The notes under the pieces: model-generated | Database searches by the model: none | Told to the model about the DNA's origin: nothing | Seen by the model: only the letters and a program-made list of their open reading frames with translations | Program-made: the position numbers and the translations under genes | NCBI RefSeq assembly: GCF_021353235.1 | Contig: NZ_JAJTWT010000006.1 | Span: 186,001 to 250,000 of the forward strand | Length of the DNA stretch: 64,000 nt | Direction: 5' to 3' | From: Pelomonas caseinilytica | GTDB lineage: Bacteria > Pseudomonadota > Gammaproteobacteria > Burkholderiales > Burkholderiaceae_C | In this document: one piece after another, positions 1-8,272 of the stretch | Layout of the letters: the number at the start of each line of letters is the position of its first letter | Numbering within the stretch: position 1 is the stretch's first letter

Positions 1-145
1 CCGGCACCAGCCAGGCAGCCAGGCGATGGGTGTCGTTGGACAGGGCGTGGTGGACGAGGCAGTCGTCGCCCCAGACGTGGATGGACAGGTCGGCCCCGTG
101 GGTGAGCGTCCAGCGGGGCGGGGACGAGGAGGGGGGCCGGGTCAC
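1..145 (-). CDS. PqqD-like small protein (HPr-rel-A type), C-terminus outside window
   Basis: The reverse strand reads 48 codons from a GTG at 145 to the window edge without a stop. The peptide contains WTLTHGADLSIHVWGDDCLV followed by SNDTHRL, which resembles the N-terminal half of the small PqqD-family proteins of the so-called HPr-rel-A systems (a Trp-rich strand, an acidic turn, then an S-x-D-T-H motif). PqqD-like proteins act as peptide chaperones that deliver substrates to modifying enzymes. The gene lies just downstream of, and on the same strand as, the Tat-exported protein ending at 220, so the two could be one transcript. Only a third to a half of the protein is visible, no clear ribosome binding site precedes the GTG, and the family call rests on motif resemblance. 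Confidence 0.5.
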   Translation of the reverse strand, partial: MTRPPSSSPPRWTLTHGADLSIHVWGDDCLVHHALSNDTHRLAAWLVP

Positions 146-219
146 GGAAGCGGTCGGGACTGAAATGACTTCGGGCGTCGCAGTGGACGCCCGAAGTGTC
201 ACATCGACTGCGCCGGTGC

Positions 220-948
220 TCAGGAGTACAGGCTCTGGAAGTAGGCCAGCACCTGGTTGTCGTCCCAGTACACGCTGCCGTTGACCTGGTACTTGCCACC
301 CAGGGGGCAGACCGCGTTGAACATCTTGATGGCCTGCGCCACGGTGATGGGGTAGTCGGTGCCGACGCTCAGGGCATTCAGGATGGTGGCGACGGTGGCG
401 CGGCCCAGGGCGTAGATCATGGTGTCGTTCAGGCCGCCCGGCGTGTTCAGCACCTGGAGCATCGACGCCTTGGACGAGCAGGTGGAGAAGACGGGGTCGC
501 GAGAGCCGTAGACGTTGCAGTTGGACGACTCGGACTTGTAGCGGAAGGCGTCCACGAGCGCCTGGCCGCCGCTCGTGAAGCCGCCGAAGACGGTGCCCTT
601 GGTATTGTTGGCGAAGCTGCAGTTGCCGGCGGGCATCACGCCCTTGACGGTGCCGGCCGGCCAGCTCGCCGCGTTCTTCCAGTAGCCGGGCGACTTGCCG
701 ATGGTCTTGCAGTCCACCTTGCCGGGGCGGGGCGAGGCATTGCCGGACATCTGCCCCGAAACGGTGCAGTTATAGGCCTGGGAGGCCAGGGCCGGTTTGC
801 TCAGCAGGCTGCCCAGCACGACGGGCGCCGCCGCGCCCGCCTTGGCGAATTGCCGGCGAGACGCCACCACCCGGCCCGACGCGGCAGGCGGTGCGGACGG
901 GCCGGCAGGCCCGCCCAGTTCGGGATCGGAGGGAGTGCGCTCATTCAT
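220..948 (-). CDS. Tat-exported Cys-rich protein with SPGYWKN motif
   Basis: I do not recognise a characterised function. The 242-residue protein has a twin-arginine motif SRRQFAK at residues 30-36, a hydrophobic stretch and an ALA site near residue 55, so it should be exported folded by Tat. The mature part has several Cys (a CTVSG start, DCKTIGKSPGYWKN, PAGNCSF, SSNCNVYG, STCSSK, AVCPLGG) and the motif SPGYWKN, which recurs in secreted proteins of proteobacteria. The start at 948 is preferred over an ATG 13 codons upstream because AGGG lies 8 bases before it and the extra residues would be unusual. It is followed by the PqqD-like gene on the same strand, which suggests the exported protein may be a partner or substrate of that system; this is inference. 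Confidence 0.7.
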   Translation of the reverse strand: MNERTPSDPELGGPAGPSAPPAASGRVVASRRQFAKAGAAAPVVLGSLLSKPALASQAYNCTVSGQMSGNASPRPGKVDCKTIGKSPGYWKNAASWPAGTVKGVMPAGNCSFANNTKGTVFGGFTSGGQALVDAFRYKSESSNCNVYGSRDPVFSTCSSKASMLQVLNTPGGLNDTMIYALGRATVATILNALSVGTDYPITVAQAIKMFNAVCPLGGKYQVNGSVYWDDNQVLAYFQSLYS

Positions 949-1094
949 TTTTGGAACCCTGCTTGGCCTGCGCAACACCGGTTGCATGGCTTGGACGGCC
1001 GCGATGCTAGTGCAGGCATGTGAGCCGTCTAAGACAGTGTTTCACAGAAGCCGGGCAGGTCGGTAGGCCTCATCCCCCCTCGAACGGGTGGCGC

Positions 1095-1967
1095 TCAGCC
1101 TGCCGACGACGACTTGTTGAATGTGTCACAGGCCTTCAGGTCGCCGGCTTCCAGCCCCCTTTTGAACCAGCCGACCCGCTGGGCGCTGCTGCCGTGGGTG
1201 AAGCTTTCGGGCACCACGGTGCCGCGGGCGCGCTTCTGCAGGGTGTCATCCCCGATCTGGGTGGCGGCATTGAGGGCCTCCTCCACGTCGCCCTGCTCCA
1301 GCCAGCCCTTGCCGCGCTGCGACAGGTTGGCCCAGACGCCGGCGAAGCAGTCGGCCTGCAGCTCCAGCCGCACGCTCATGGCGTTGGCCTCGCGCTGCGA
1401 CACCCGCCCCCGGGCGGCGTCGAGCTTGTCGGTGGTGCCCATCAGGTTCTGGAGATGGTGGCCGACCTCGTGGGCGATGACATAAGCCTGGGCGAAGTCG
1501 CCCGGCGCGCCCAGTCGCTCGCGCAGCGTGTCGTAGAAGCCCAGGTCGATGTAGACCTTGCGGTCCGCCGGACAGTAGAAAGGCCCCATGGCGGCTTCGC
1601 CCGCGCCGCAGGCGGTGGGGTAGCGGCCCCGGTAGATGATCAGCTTGGGCGCAGGGTAGGCCTGGCCGGTGCGCTGGAAATAGGCGCTCCACACGTCTTC
1701 GGTGTCGGCCAGCACCGTGCTGACGAAGCGCGCCTCGGGGTCCTGGGGATGGGTCTGGGCCGGCGTGGGCGCCTGCGCCGGGCCGCCGCCGCCGTCCAGT
1801 AGCCCCAGCACCGCCAGGGGGTTGACGCCGAAGATCCAGGAGGCCAGCAGGGCGATGACGACGCCGCCCAGGCTGAGTCCGCGCCCGCCGATGGGCAGGC
1901 CGCCGCCGCCGCTGCTGCCGCGCACGTCTTCCACGTTCTCGCTCTCCCGCTGGCCTTCCCACTTCAT
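1095..1967 (-). CDS. ypfJ: YpfJ-type neutral zinc metallopeptidase
   Basis: The 290-residue protein matches the YpfJ family of putative neutral zinc metallopeptidases. A Gly-rich cytoplasmic N-terminus (about 1-30) is followed by one membrane segment (about 31-57) and a soluble domain. The zinc motif HEVGH is at residues 166-170, followed by HLQNLMG. Downstream residues QREANAMSVRLELQADCFAGVW supply the Glu/Asp that normally completes the site. Conserved Cys pairs (TACGAG, FYCPAD) are also present. Length and architecture are normal for the family. It is transcribed away from the secreted GSGD-repeat protein gene at 2092. The substrate is unknown for the whole family. Confidence 0.9.
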   Translation of the reverse strand: MKWEGQRESENVEDVRGSSGGGGLPIGGRGLSLGGVVIALLASWIFGVNPLAVLGLLDGGGGPAQAPTPAQTHPQDPEARFVSTVLADTEDVWSAYFQRTGQAYPAPKLIIYRGRYPTACGAGEAAMGPFYCPADRKVYIDLGFYDTLRERLGAPGDFAQAYVIAHEVGHHLQNLMGTTDKLDAARGRVSQREANAMSVRLELQADCFAGVWANLSQRGKGWLEQGDVEEALNAATQIGDDTLQKRARGTVVPESFTHGSSAQRVGWFKRGLEAGDLKACDTFNKSSSAG

Positions 1968-2091
1968 GAAATCTCTCCTGCTGGTCCCGTCATCCTACGG
2001 TCCATCACCGCGGATCTGCAGTCCATCGCGCCGCGCCGGCAAGCGCCATGCCGCCGCGACAGACTGCCGCATTGCCGACCGGGAGCCCTCC

Positions 2092-2898
2092 ATGAAACGC
2101 CTCGCCCTGCCGACCCTCTGCGCCGCCCTCGCCCTGCTTGCCGCCGGTGCCGCCTTCGCCGGCGACAACGACTGGCGGTTGCGCATCAAGAAGGAGGTTG
2201 ACGGCTGGTCGGCCAGCTTCAACGGGCCCATGGACTACGGCAGCGGGCGCAACCGGGTGCGCGGTTCGGGCGTCAAGGTCGAGAAGGTCCGGGCGCTGGC
2301 GCCGTTCACCCGGCTGCGCATCGACGGCCCGGTCGACGTGCGGCTGTCCCAGGCCGCCGCCGACCAGGCGACCGTCGTCGCCGACGACAACATCGAGCCC
2401 CTGGTCGAGACGGCGGTGGAGGGAGGCACCTTGGTCGTGCGCGTCAAGCGCGATGCCGGCTTCAGCACGCGCAGGGCCCCCTCGGTGCGCGTCGATGCCC
2501 GCACCCTCCAGGCCGTGGCCGTCAATGGCTCGGGCGACCTGGCTGTGGAGCGCTTCAAGGGCGACAGCCTCGGCCTGGACGTCGAAGGTTCGGGCGACGT
2601 GGACCTCGGCCTGGTGGATCTCAAGGTGCTGACCGTCAGCATCAGCGGCTCTGGCGACGTGCGGGTGTCGGGCCGCGCCGAGCAGCAGACCTGGCGTATC
2701 AGCGGCTCCGGCGACGTCGACGCGCGCTCGCTGGCCGGCTGCAGCGCCCGTGTCGAGCTGAACGGCTCGGGCGACGCATCGCTGGGCGTCACCGAGCAGC
2801 TGGACGCCGAACTGAGCGGCTCCGGCGACCTCAGCTACGCCGGCCGGCCGCAGTTGCGCCAAAGCGTCAGCGGCTCGGGCGAAATCCAGCGTCGCTGA
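2092..2898 (+). CDS. Secreted DUF2807-type (GIN domain) adhesin-head-like protein
   Basis: This 268-residue protein starts at an ATG preceded by GGGAG 6 bases upstream, and has a signal peptide ending in AFA near residue 23. The rest fits the DUF2807/GIN domain, a right-handed beta-solenoid once described as a putative autotransporter adhesin head. The signature is a series of GSGD turns spaced about 20 residues apart: NGSGDL, EGSGDV, SGSGDV, SGSGDV, NGSGDA, SGSGDL and a last SGSGE, so about seven rungs are visible. The upstream part (TRLRIDGPVDVRLSQ) is the usual first strand set. Location should be periplasm or outer surface; the biological role of these proteins is not established. Confidence 0.88.
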   Translation: MKRLALPTLCAALALLAAGAAFAGDNDWRLRIKKEVDGWSASFNGPMDYGSGRNRVRGSGVKVEKVRALAPFTRLRIDGPVDVRLSQAAADQATVVADDNIEPLVETAVEGGTLVVRVKRDAGFSTRRAPSVRVDARTLQAVAVNGSGDLAVERFKGDSLGLDVEGSGDVDLGLVDLKVLTVSISGSGDVRVSGRAEQQTWRISGSGDVDARSLAGCSARVELNGSGDASLGVTEQLDAELSGSGDLSYAGRPQLRQSVSGSGEIQRR

Positions 2899-2932
2899 CT
2901 CCACCGTCGCTGGACTGGGTTCCAATGCCCGG

Positions 2933-3574
2933 GTGAATCCGAGCGATCTCTGGTGGCAAGCGCTGGCCGATGGCCCGCTGCTGCTGGCTCTTTTCGATGC
3001 CGACGGGCGGCTGCGCCTGGCCAATGCGGCCTACCGCGCCGCCTGGGGCCTGGCCGAGGGCGAGCATCCCACGCGCGTGGAGATGGCAAGCGCGGCGCAG
3101 GCGGCCGGCATCGGCCCGGCGGAGCCCGAAGGCCGCGGCCCGCGCGCCCCGCGGGTCGGCTATGAACAATCATGGCGCGATGGGCGCCGCTTCTGGTGGG
3201 TGGAGCAGCCGACGCCCGATGGCGGCCGGGCCTGTACCGGCGTCGACATCAGCGCCCTGGCCCGCCCGCGCCCGCCGGCCGGGCAGCTGCTGCTCGCCCA
3301 GGCGGGCCTGGAGCTGCTGCAGTCGCTGCTGAGCGATACACGCGCCTGGCCGCTGTGCGTCGCGACGACGGCGCCCGGCGCCGATGCGGCGCCCCTGCTC
3401 GCCGGCATCCGCGCCGAAGACGGCTGCGCCCGGCTGGACGACGGCCGGCTGCTGCTCATCCTGCCGTCCACCGGGCCGGCCCAGGCGGCCGCCCTGGTCG
3501 GGCGCCTCGGGGGGCTGGCGCTGACGGAGGCGCAGTGGGGCGAATCGGCGACGGAGCTGCTGCTCAGGGCTTGA
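2933..3574 (+). CDS. PAS domain protein with degenerate GGDEF-like tail
   Basis: A 213-residue protein starts at GTG, 34 bases after the preceding gene. Residues about 5-110 look like a PAS domain (LLLALFDADGRLRLANAAYR, later GRRFWWVEQPTPDGG and TGVDIS). The C-terminal part (CARLDDGRLLLILPSTGPAQA, then LALTEAQWGESATELLLRA) has the strand order of the second half of a GGDEF domain, but the signature is replaced by LDDGR and the first half of the cyclase is missing. I read it as a sensory remnant without cyclase activity. Its 3' end overlaps the convergent phosphatase gene by 11 bases. Confidence 0.7.
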   Translation: MNPSDLWWQALADGPLLLALFDADGRLRLANAAYRAAWGLAEGEHPTRVEMASAAQAAGIGPAEPEGRGPRAPRVGYEQSWRDGRRFWWVEQPTPDGGRACTGVDISALARPRPPAGQLLLAQAGLELLQSLLSDTRAWPLCVATTAPGADAAPLLAGIRAEDGCARLDDGRLLLILPSTGPAQAAALVGRLGGLALTEAQWGESATELLLRA

Positions 3575-5222
3575 GCTGGAGGTCGCGGCCCTGGGCCTGG
3601 GCCGGCGCGGGCAGGCCGGCGATGGCGGCCAGCGTGGGCGCCAGGTCGGCGATCTCGACGCGTTGCTTCACCTCGCCCTGGCCGACGTAGCCCGGACCCC
3701 AGAACAGCAGCGGCACGTGGGTGTCGTAGTCGTGCGGGCTGCCGTGGGTGCTGCCGCCGGGGCGGTAGCTCATGATCCAGTGGCGCTTGAGCACGATCTG
3801 CAGCTGGGCGGCACGCGTCGGGTCGTAGGACTTGCGCATGGCCTCCAGGTAGGGCGTCGTCGTGTCGCTGCCCAGCAGCTGTTCGCGGGTGAAGACGGCC
3901 TCCACGCCGGGCAGCTTCAGCAGCTCCTCGCGGGCGGCGGCTTCCACGTCGGCGAACTTCAGGCCACGTTCGGCGGCCAGCTTCTCGTCGAGCAGCAGGC
4001 CCGAGGCGGAGAAGTTCCAGGCCAGCTTGTCCACGCCGAACCTCGCGGCCAGGCCGGCGTTCACCGCCGCCAGCGACGGACCCCAGGTGAAGCGTCCGGC
4101 ATCGCGCCCCTGGCTGGTGGCCCACTCGGGCGTGTCGGTGAAACCGTGGTCGGCGGTCAGCGTCAGCAGGTAGTTGCCGGCGCCGACCTCCCGGTCCAGG
4201 AACTGGAAGAAAGCCTGCAGATGGCGGTCCAGGTGCAGCAGGTGGTCGTGCGACAGCCGCGACTCGGGGCCGAAGGCGTGGTTGATGTAGTCGTGGCTGG
4301 ACAGGCTCACCGACAGGATGTCCTGCACGCCGCGGCGGCCGAGCTGTTCGTTCTTCACCGCGGCGCGGGCGAAGGCCAGCGTCAGTTCGTCGGCGAAGGG
4401 CGAGGCCAGCAGGTTGCCGTAGAAGCGCGGGCCCGGGGCGTCCATCTTGTCGCCCACCACGGCGGGCAGGCGGTTGCCGTTGCCGCTGGCGATCTGCCAG
4501 GGCTGGCCGTCGGGCACCGACCGGGAATAGGTCGACTCGGGAAGCAGCGGCGCCCAGGTCTTCTTGAAGAAGGCGTCGGCGGGCCTGGCGGCGTTGAAGT
4601 CCTTGACCCACTGCGGCCGCGCGGCCATGTAATAGGTGCTGGACGAGAACTGCCCCGTCTCGCTCATGTACATGTAGGCCGTGCCCTTGTGGCCCGCCGG
4701 CAGGATGGCGCCGCGGTCCTTGCCGGAGATGCCGATGACCTTGGACTGCGGCGAGCGCGTGCGCAGCACGTCGCCCAGGGTCTCCACCTTGAGGTTGCGC
4801 GGGCTGGTGCCCGACAGCGGCGCCGTGGGGTTGTCGAGGTAGGTGTAGGCCGCGTCGCCGGTGTTGTAGACCGGCTCGCCGGTCACGGGGTCGCGCCACT
4901 CGTTGCTGATGATGCCGCTGCGTTGCGGGTAGGCGCCGGTCAGCATCACCGAGTGCCCGGCCGCCGTGACGGTGTGGCCGTGGCCGTAATGGGCCTGCGA
5001 GAACCAGCGGCCGTGGTCGAGGAAACGGGCGAAGCCGTCGGGCGCGAGCTGGTCCCGGTAGCCGGTGACCTGGCGCATCGGCAGGCCGTCGATCACGACG
5101 AGCACGAGGAGCTTGGGGCGCTGCGGCGCGGCGGCGGTCGGCGGGGGCGTCGTCGTGCAGGCGCTGACGAGGGACAGGGCGGCCAGAGCCAGGCCCAACA
5201 GGCGGCGGCGGGTGTGCAACAT
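3564..5222 (-). CDS. PafA-like alkaline phosphatase/phosphodiesterase lipoprotein
   Basis: The 552-residue protein belongs to the alkaline phosphatase superfamily (type I phosphodiesterase/PafA-like). The N-terminus is a lipoprotein signal ending in LVSAC near residue 22, so it should be anchored in the envelope. Metal and catalytic elements are visible: LLVLVVIDGLP (first Asp ligand), HTVTAAGHSVMLTGAYP (Thr nucleophile region, GHS), LTADHGFTDTPEW (Asp-His ligands) and STHGSPHDYDTHVPLLFWGPG (His ligands). The family hydrolyses phosphomonoesters or diesters outside the cytoplasm; the substrate cannot be told from sequence. It is divergent from the gene at 5285 with a 62-base gap. Confidence 0.88.
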   Translation of the reverse strand: MLHTRRRLLGLALAALSLVSACTTTPPPTAAAPQRPKLLVLVVIDGLPMRQVTGYRDQLAPDGFARFLDHGRWFSQAHYGHGHTVTAAGHSVMLTGAYPQRSGIISNEWRDPVTGEPVYNTGDAAYTYLDNPTAPLSGTSPRNLKVETLGDVLRTRSPQSKVIGISGKDRGAILPAGHKGTAYMYMSETGQFSSSTYYMAARPQWVKDFNAARPADAFFKKTWAPLLPESTYSRSVPDGQPWQIASGNGNRLPAVVGDKMDAPGPRFYGNLLASPFADELTLAFARAAVKNEQLGRRGVQDILSVSLSSHDYINHAFGPESRLSHDHLLHLDRHLQAFFQFLDREVGAGNYLLTLTADHGFTDTPEWATSQGRDAGRFTWGPSLAAVNAGLAARFGVDKLAWNFSASGLLLDEKLAAERGLKFADVEAAAREELLKLPGVEAVFTREQLLGSDTTTPYLEAMRKSYDPTRAAQLQIVLKRHWIMSYRPGGSTHGSPHDYDTHVPLLFWGPGYVGQGEVKQRVEIADLAPTLAAIAGLPAPAQAQGRDLQLKP

Positions 5223-5284
5223 GACGTTTTTGTGACGGTGGGGCGGCGAGCTTACGGCATGACAATGTCTGGCTTGTAAACGCC

Positions 5285-6415
5285 ATGGCCGAGCCGGACG
5301 CCTTCGACCCCACCCACGCGCTGGACGGCTGGCGTGTGCCCGCGCCCGCGCCGGTGGACCTGGCGCTCGCAGGCCTGTCGTCGCCGCAGGACGCCGAGCC
5401 CGACCTGGCCCTGCCGTGCCTGCAGGCGGCTGCCGTCGAAGCCGAGGCCGACGGCTTCGACCCGACGCATGCGCTGGACGGCTGGCAGATGCCGGCCCCC
5501 GCGCCGCTGGACCTGCAGCTGCGCTCGTTGCTGCGCGCGGGCCGGCCGCGGCCGGACGAGGCCAAGGTGGCGTGGCTGAAGGCGCGGGGCTACGAGACCC
5601 TGGACATCGAGGACGTGGAGCTGCCCGAGTCCGTGTCGGACTTCGCCGTGCTCGAAGCCTCGGTGCTGGTCATCGCGCCGCCGCCGCCCGAGCCCGTCTA
5701 CCCGCGCGGGTTCGCCGAAGCCGACCTGCTGCAGGAGCCCGTCGAGCCGTCGATCGACACCGCCGCGGCCGCGGAGCCGCAACCCGAGCCGCCTGCCGTC
5801 GACGCGCCGACGCTGGACTTTCAGGCCTCGCCGCCGCCGACGCCCGATCCCCGCCAGGTGCTGCAAAGCCTGGAGCTGCCCCAGGTGCCGCCGCCCTCCG
5901 CGGCGCACGAGGCTCCGGTGCTCGACATCCCGCTGGTGAGCCCCTCGGGCGAAGGCCATCCGCGCCTGTTGGCCGCCTGGCAGCCGCAGGCCTGGACGGC
6001 GCTGGTCAGGCGGCTGGCCGATGCCAGCGTGGAGGTGCGGCAGGCGGCCGGCGGCTCGCAAGTGCATCATCACGCGCCGCAATGGCTGTGCGCGCTGTGG
6101 CCGCCCCTGGGCGATGCGCCGCCCTTGCTTGCGCGCTGGCCGGAGCTGGCAGCCGTCGTCGATGCCGACTCCGCGACTCAGGCCCTGCGGGCCCTGCTCG
6201 ACGACCTGCCGCCGGACGCCGAGCTGTGGCGGGCCGACCTCCTCGACGTGGACTGGGCGCTGCTGGCCGAACTCGTCGTTCGCCGGGACGCCGCCCTGCG
6301 ACCCGCGCAGGCCGCCGCCCTGCGCGAACTGGCCGAGCAGGAGCGCGAAGCCAGCCTCGCGCGCATCGGCGCGGGCTATGCGCGGCAGGGGCGGGTGATG
6401 CGGAGGCATTCATGA
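5285..6415 (+). CDS. Hypothetical protein with duplicated FDPTHALDGW motif
   Basis: I do not recognise this 376-residue protein. Two copies of a motif open it: DAFDPTHALDGWRVPAPAP near residue 5 and DGFDPTHALDGWQMPAPAP near residue 57, each followed by a DLxL helix start. A Pro/Ala/Glu-rich linker (about 125-215) joins this to a C-terminal helical domain (about 220-376) containing WTALVRRLADAS, HHHAPQWLCALWPPLGD and a charged end. There is no signal peptide or membrane segment. Its stop overlaps the start of the crotonase-fold gene (ATGA at 6412-6415), so the two are probably translated together. The gene may be lineage-restricted. Confidence 0.75.
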   Translation: MAEPDAFDPTHALDGWRVPAPAPVDLALAGLSSPQDAEPDLALPCLQAAAVEAEADGFDPTHALDGWQMPAPAPLDLQLRSLLRAGRPRPDEAKVAWLKARGYETLDIEDVELPESVSDFAVLEASVLVIAPPPPEPVYPRGFAEADLLQEPVEPSIDTAAAAEPQPEPPAVDAPTLDFQASPPPTPDPRQVLQSLELPQVPPPSAAHEAPVLDIPLVSPSGEGHPRLLAAWQPQAWTALVRRLADASVEVRQAAGGSQVHHHAPQWLCALWPPLGDAPPLLARWPELAAVVDADSATQALRALLDDLPPDAELWRADLLDVDWALLAELVVRRDAALRPAQAAALRELAEQEREASLARIGAGYARQGRVMRRHS

Positions 6416-7173
6416 CGACCGGCCAGCCGCCGCTGCTGGACATCCAGGGCGCCGTCGCACGCATCACCCTGCGGCGGCCACGCCAGGCGAACCGCCTGGC
6501 GGTCGACGACCTGGCGACACTGCGCGGCTTCATTGCCGCCGTCGATGCGAACGACGCCGTGCGTGTGCTCGTGCTGGCGGGCGAGGGCCGGCATTTCTGC
6601 AGCGGCTTCGACCTCGGCGCCCTGGGCACGGTCGATGCCGGCGCTCGCTTCGGCGAGCTGGCCGATGCGATGGAGGCGGCGCGGCCCATCACGCTCGCGC
6701 GGCTGCACGGCGGCGTCTACGGAGGCGCCTCGGACCTGGCGCTGGCCTGCGATTTCCGCCTCGGCGCGCCGGCCGTCGAGATGTTCGTGCCGGCCACGCG
6801 CATCGGCCTGCATTTCTACGCCGGCGGTCTGCGGCGCTTCGTCGAGCGCCTGGGCCTGGCCACCGCCAAACAGGTGCTGCTGGCCGGCCGCACGCTGGAC
6901 GCCACGGCGCTGCTGGGCTGCGGCTACCTCGACCAGTTGCTGCCCGACGTCCAGACCCTGGACGCCGCCGTCGCTGCCCTGACGGCCGAACTCCTCGCCA
7001 TGGCGCCGCTGGCGCTGCTGCCGATGAAGCGGCATCTCAACGCCATCGCCGCCGGCCGCCTCGACGAGGCGGCGCTGGCGGCGGACATCGTCAAGGCCCG
7101 GGATTCGGCCGATTTGGCAGAGGGCCAGGCCGCCTGGGCGGGAAAAAGGCCGGCTTCGTTCAAGGGGTGTTGA
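6412..7173 (+). CDS. Enoyl-CoA hydratase/isomerase (crotonase) family protein
   Basis: The 253-residue protein has the crotonase fold: VARITLRRPRQANRL, then the oxyanion segment RHFCSGFDLGAL (about 60-71) and GGVYGGASDLALACDFRLGA (about 97-116). By alignment to rat enoyl-CoA hydratase as I remember it, the two catalytic Glu positions appear to be Asp (in GGASDLAL) and Ala (in VPATRIGL), so ordinary hydratase activity is doubtful. An isomerase, thioesterase-like or inactive role is possible. The start is fixed by the ATGA overlap with the upstream unknown gene, which implies translational coupling and a shared job. No other fatty-acid gene is nearby. Confidence 0.85.
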   Translation: MTTGQPPLLDIQGAVARITLRRPRQANRLAVDDLATLRGFIAAVDANDAVRVLVLAGEGRHFCSGFDLGALGTVDAGARFGELADAMEAARPITLARLHGGVYGGASDLALACDFRLGAPAVEMFVPATRIGLHFYAGGLRRFVERLGLATAKQVLLAGRTLDATALLGCGYLDQLLPDVQTLDAAVAALTAELLAMAPLALLPMKRHLNAIAAGRLDEAALAADIVKARDSADLAEGQAAWAGKRPASFKGC

Positions 7174-7268
7174 AAGCCCTAGCCCCGCGGTTTCGCACAT
7201 CGTGGAAAATATGGGGCCCGCGTGTTTGCCCACACGCCCCCTTCACAACACTCTTCGACAGGACCAGC

Positions 7269-7505
7269 GTGGCCAAAGAAACCACCAAGACCACCATCGA
7301 AGCGGATGGTCTGCGCTACCGCTCCAAAGCTCCCGGTTCGCCCTTCGCGGCGACCTCTTCCTTCGGTGCAGCGACGATGTCTTGCTTCCTCTGCGGCAAG
7401 CACCGGCCGCGCGCCATGCTCAAGTCCAAGAAGCTGCTGGGCAAGTCCCAGCCCGTCTGCTCGCCCTCCTGCAAGGAACTGGACGCGCAGATCGCGGCCA
7501 AGTAG
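7269..7505 (+). CDS. Small CxxCGKH zinc-ribbon-like protein A
   Basis: A 78-residue protein starting at GTG with AGGA 6 bases upstream. The N-terminus (IEADGLRYRSKAPGSPF) is followed by a Cys cluster CFLCGKHRPR and, after LLGKSQP, VCSPSCKELD, giving two C-x2-C or C-x3-C pairs typical of a small zinc site. It is clearly related to the protein at 8295 (same DGLRY, GSPF, CGKHR, LLG and PSCK positions), and the two flank tdk. Function unknown; a nucleic-acid or protein binding role would fit the basic, Cys-containing layout but this is a guess. Confidence 0.75.
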   Translation: MAKETTKTTIEADGLRYRSKAPGSPFAATSSFGAATMSCFLCGKHRPRAMLKSKKLLGKSQPVCSPSCKELDAQIAAK

Positions 7506-7513
7506 CCGCCGCC

Positions 7514-7565
7514 GGCCCCGCGAGGGGCCGATTCATTGGGGGGCCGTGGCCCCTCAACGAATCGG
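7514..7565. terminator. Bidirectional terminator-like hairpins between small protein A and tdk
   Basis: Two hairpins fill the gap between two convergent genes. The first is GGCCCC-GCGA-GGGGCC at 7514-7529. The second pairs 7528-7545 with 7548-7565: an 18-base stem with only one mismatch and one G-T wobble around a 2-base loop. They overlap, so they are alternatives. No T-run follows on either strand, so they are not classic intrinsic terminators, but position and strength suggest transcript ends for both genes. Confidence 0.6.
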
Positions 7566-7580
7566 GCAGCGGCGCCTCCG

Positions 7581-8141
7581 TCATCCCTGGCGGAAGCAGC
7601 GTCCGCACACCGACCGGTAGCGCGCGTTGCCGCCGATCTCCACCTGCGCGCCTTCGGTGACCTTGCGGTTGTGGGCGTCCACGCGCATGTTCATGGTCGC
7701 CTTGCGTCCGCAGTCGCAGATGGTCTTCATCTCGTCCATCTCGTCGGCCAGGGCCAGCAGCGTGGCCGAGCCGGGGAAGAGTTCGCCCTGGAAATCGGTG
7801 CGCAGGCCGTAGCAGATGGCCGGCAGGTTGCGCAGATGGGCCATCTCGTGCAGCTGCTGGACCTGGTGCTTGCTCAGGAACTGCGCCTCGTCGACGAGGA
7901 TGCAGGCGATGCCGGGCTGGTCGTTCATCAGCGCGATGAAGTCGGTGCTTGCGTCGAACTGCTCCACCTCGCGCTGCGGGCCCAGGCGCGAGGTCACGAA
8001 GCCGCGGCCGTAGCGGTCGTCGAGCCGGGCGGTGAAGATGCGCACGCGGTGGCCGCGCTCCTCGTAGTTGTGCGCCACCTGCAGCAGGGCGGTGGACTTG
8101 CCGGCGTTCATCGCCGCGTAGCGGAAAAAGAGCTTGGCCAT
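7581..8141 (-). CDS. tdk: Thymidine kinase
   Basis: The 186-residue protein is a type II (TK1-like) thymidine kinase, which phosphorylates thymidine with ATP in the salvage pathway. Near the N-terminus FFRYAAMNAGKSTALLQ carries the P-loop, LVDEAQFLSKHQV gives the Walker B segment, and CYGLRTDFQGELFPGSATLL is the lasso-adjacent region. The structural zinc ligands are in CDCGRKA and the C-terminal CGRCFRQ. Length is normal. It runs opposite to the two related small CxxCGKH genes on either side. Confidence 0.95.
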   Translation of the reverse strand: MAKLFFRYAAMNAGKSTALLQVAHNYEERGHRVRIFTARLDDRYGRGFVTSRLGPQREVEQFDASTDFIALMNDQPGIACILVDEAQFLSKHQVQQLHEMAHLRNLPAICYGLRTDFQGELFPGSATLLALADEMDEMKTICDCGRKATMNMRVDAHNRKVTEGAQVEIGGNARYRSVCGRCFRQG

Positions 8142-8272
8142 GGGGGCGGCATTGTCTCCGCCCGCCGATCCCGCGAATGGGGACTAGGGGAAGCCCGCGG
8201 TTTGGGCGTGTTTCGGCCGGAAACTGGGGCTAGCGAGGTGGCGCTGTCATCTGGCCTGTGACTCAATGCACG

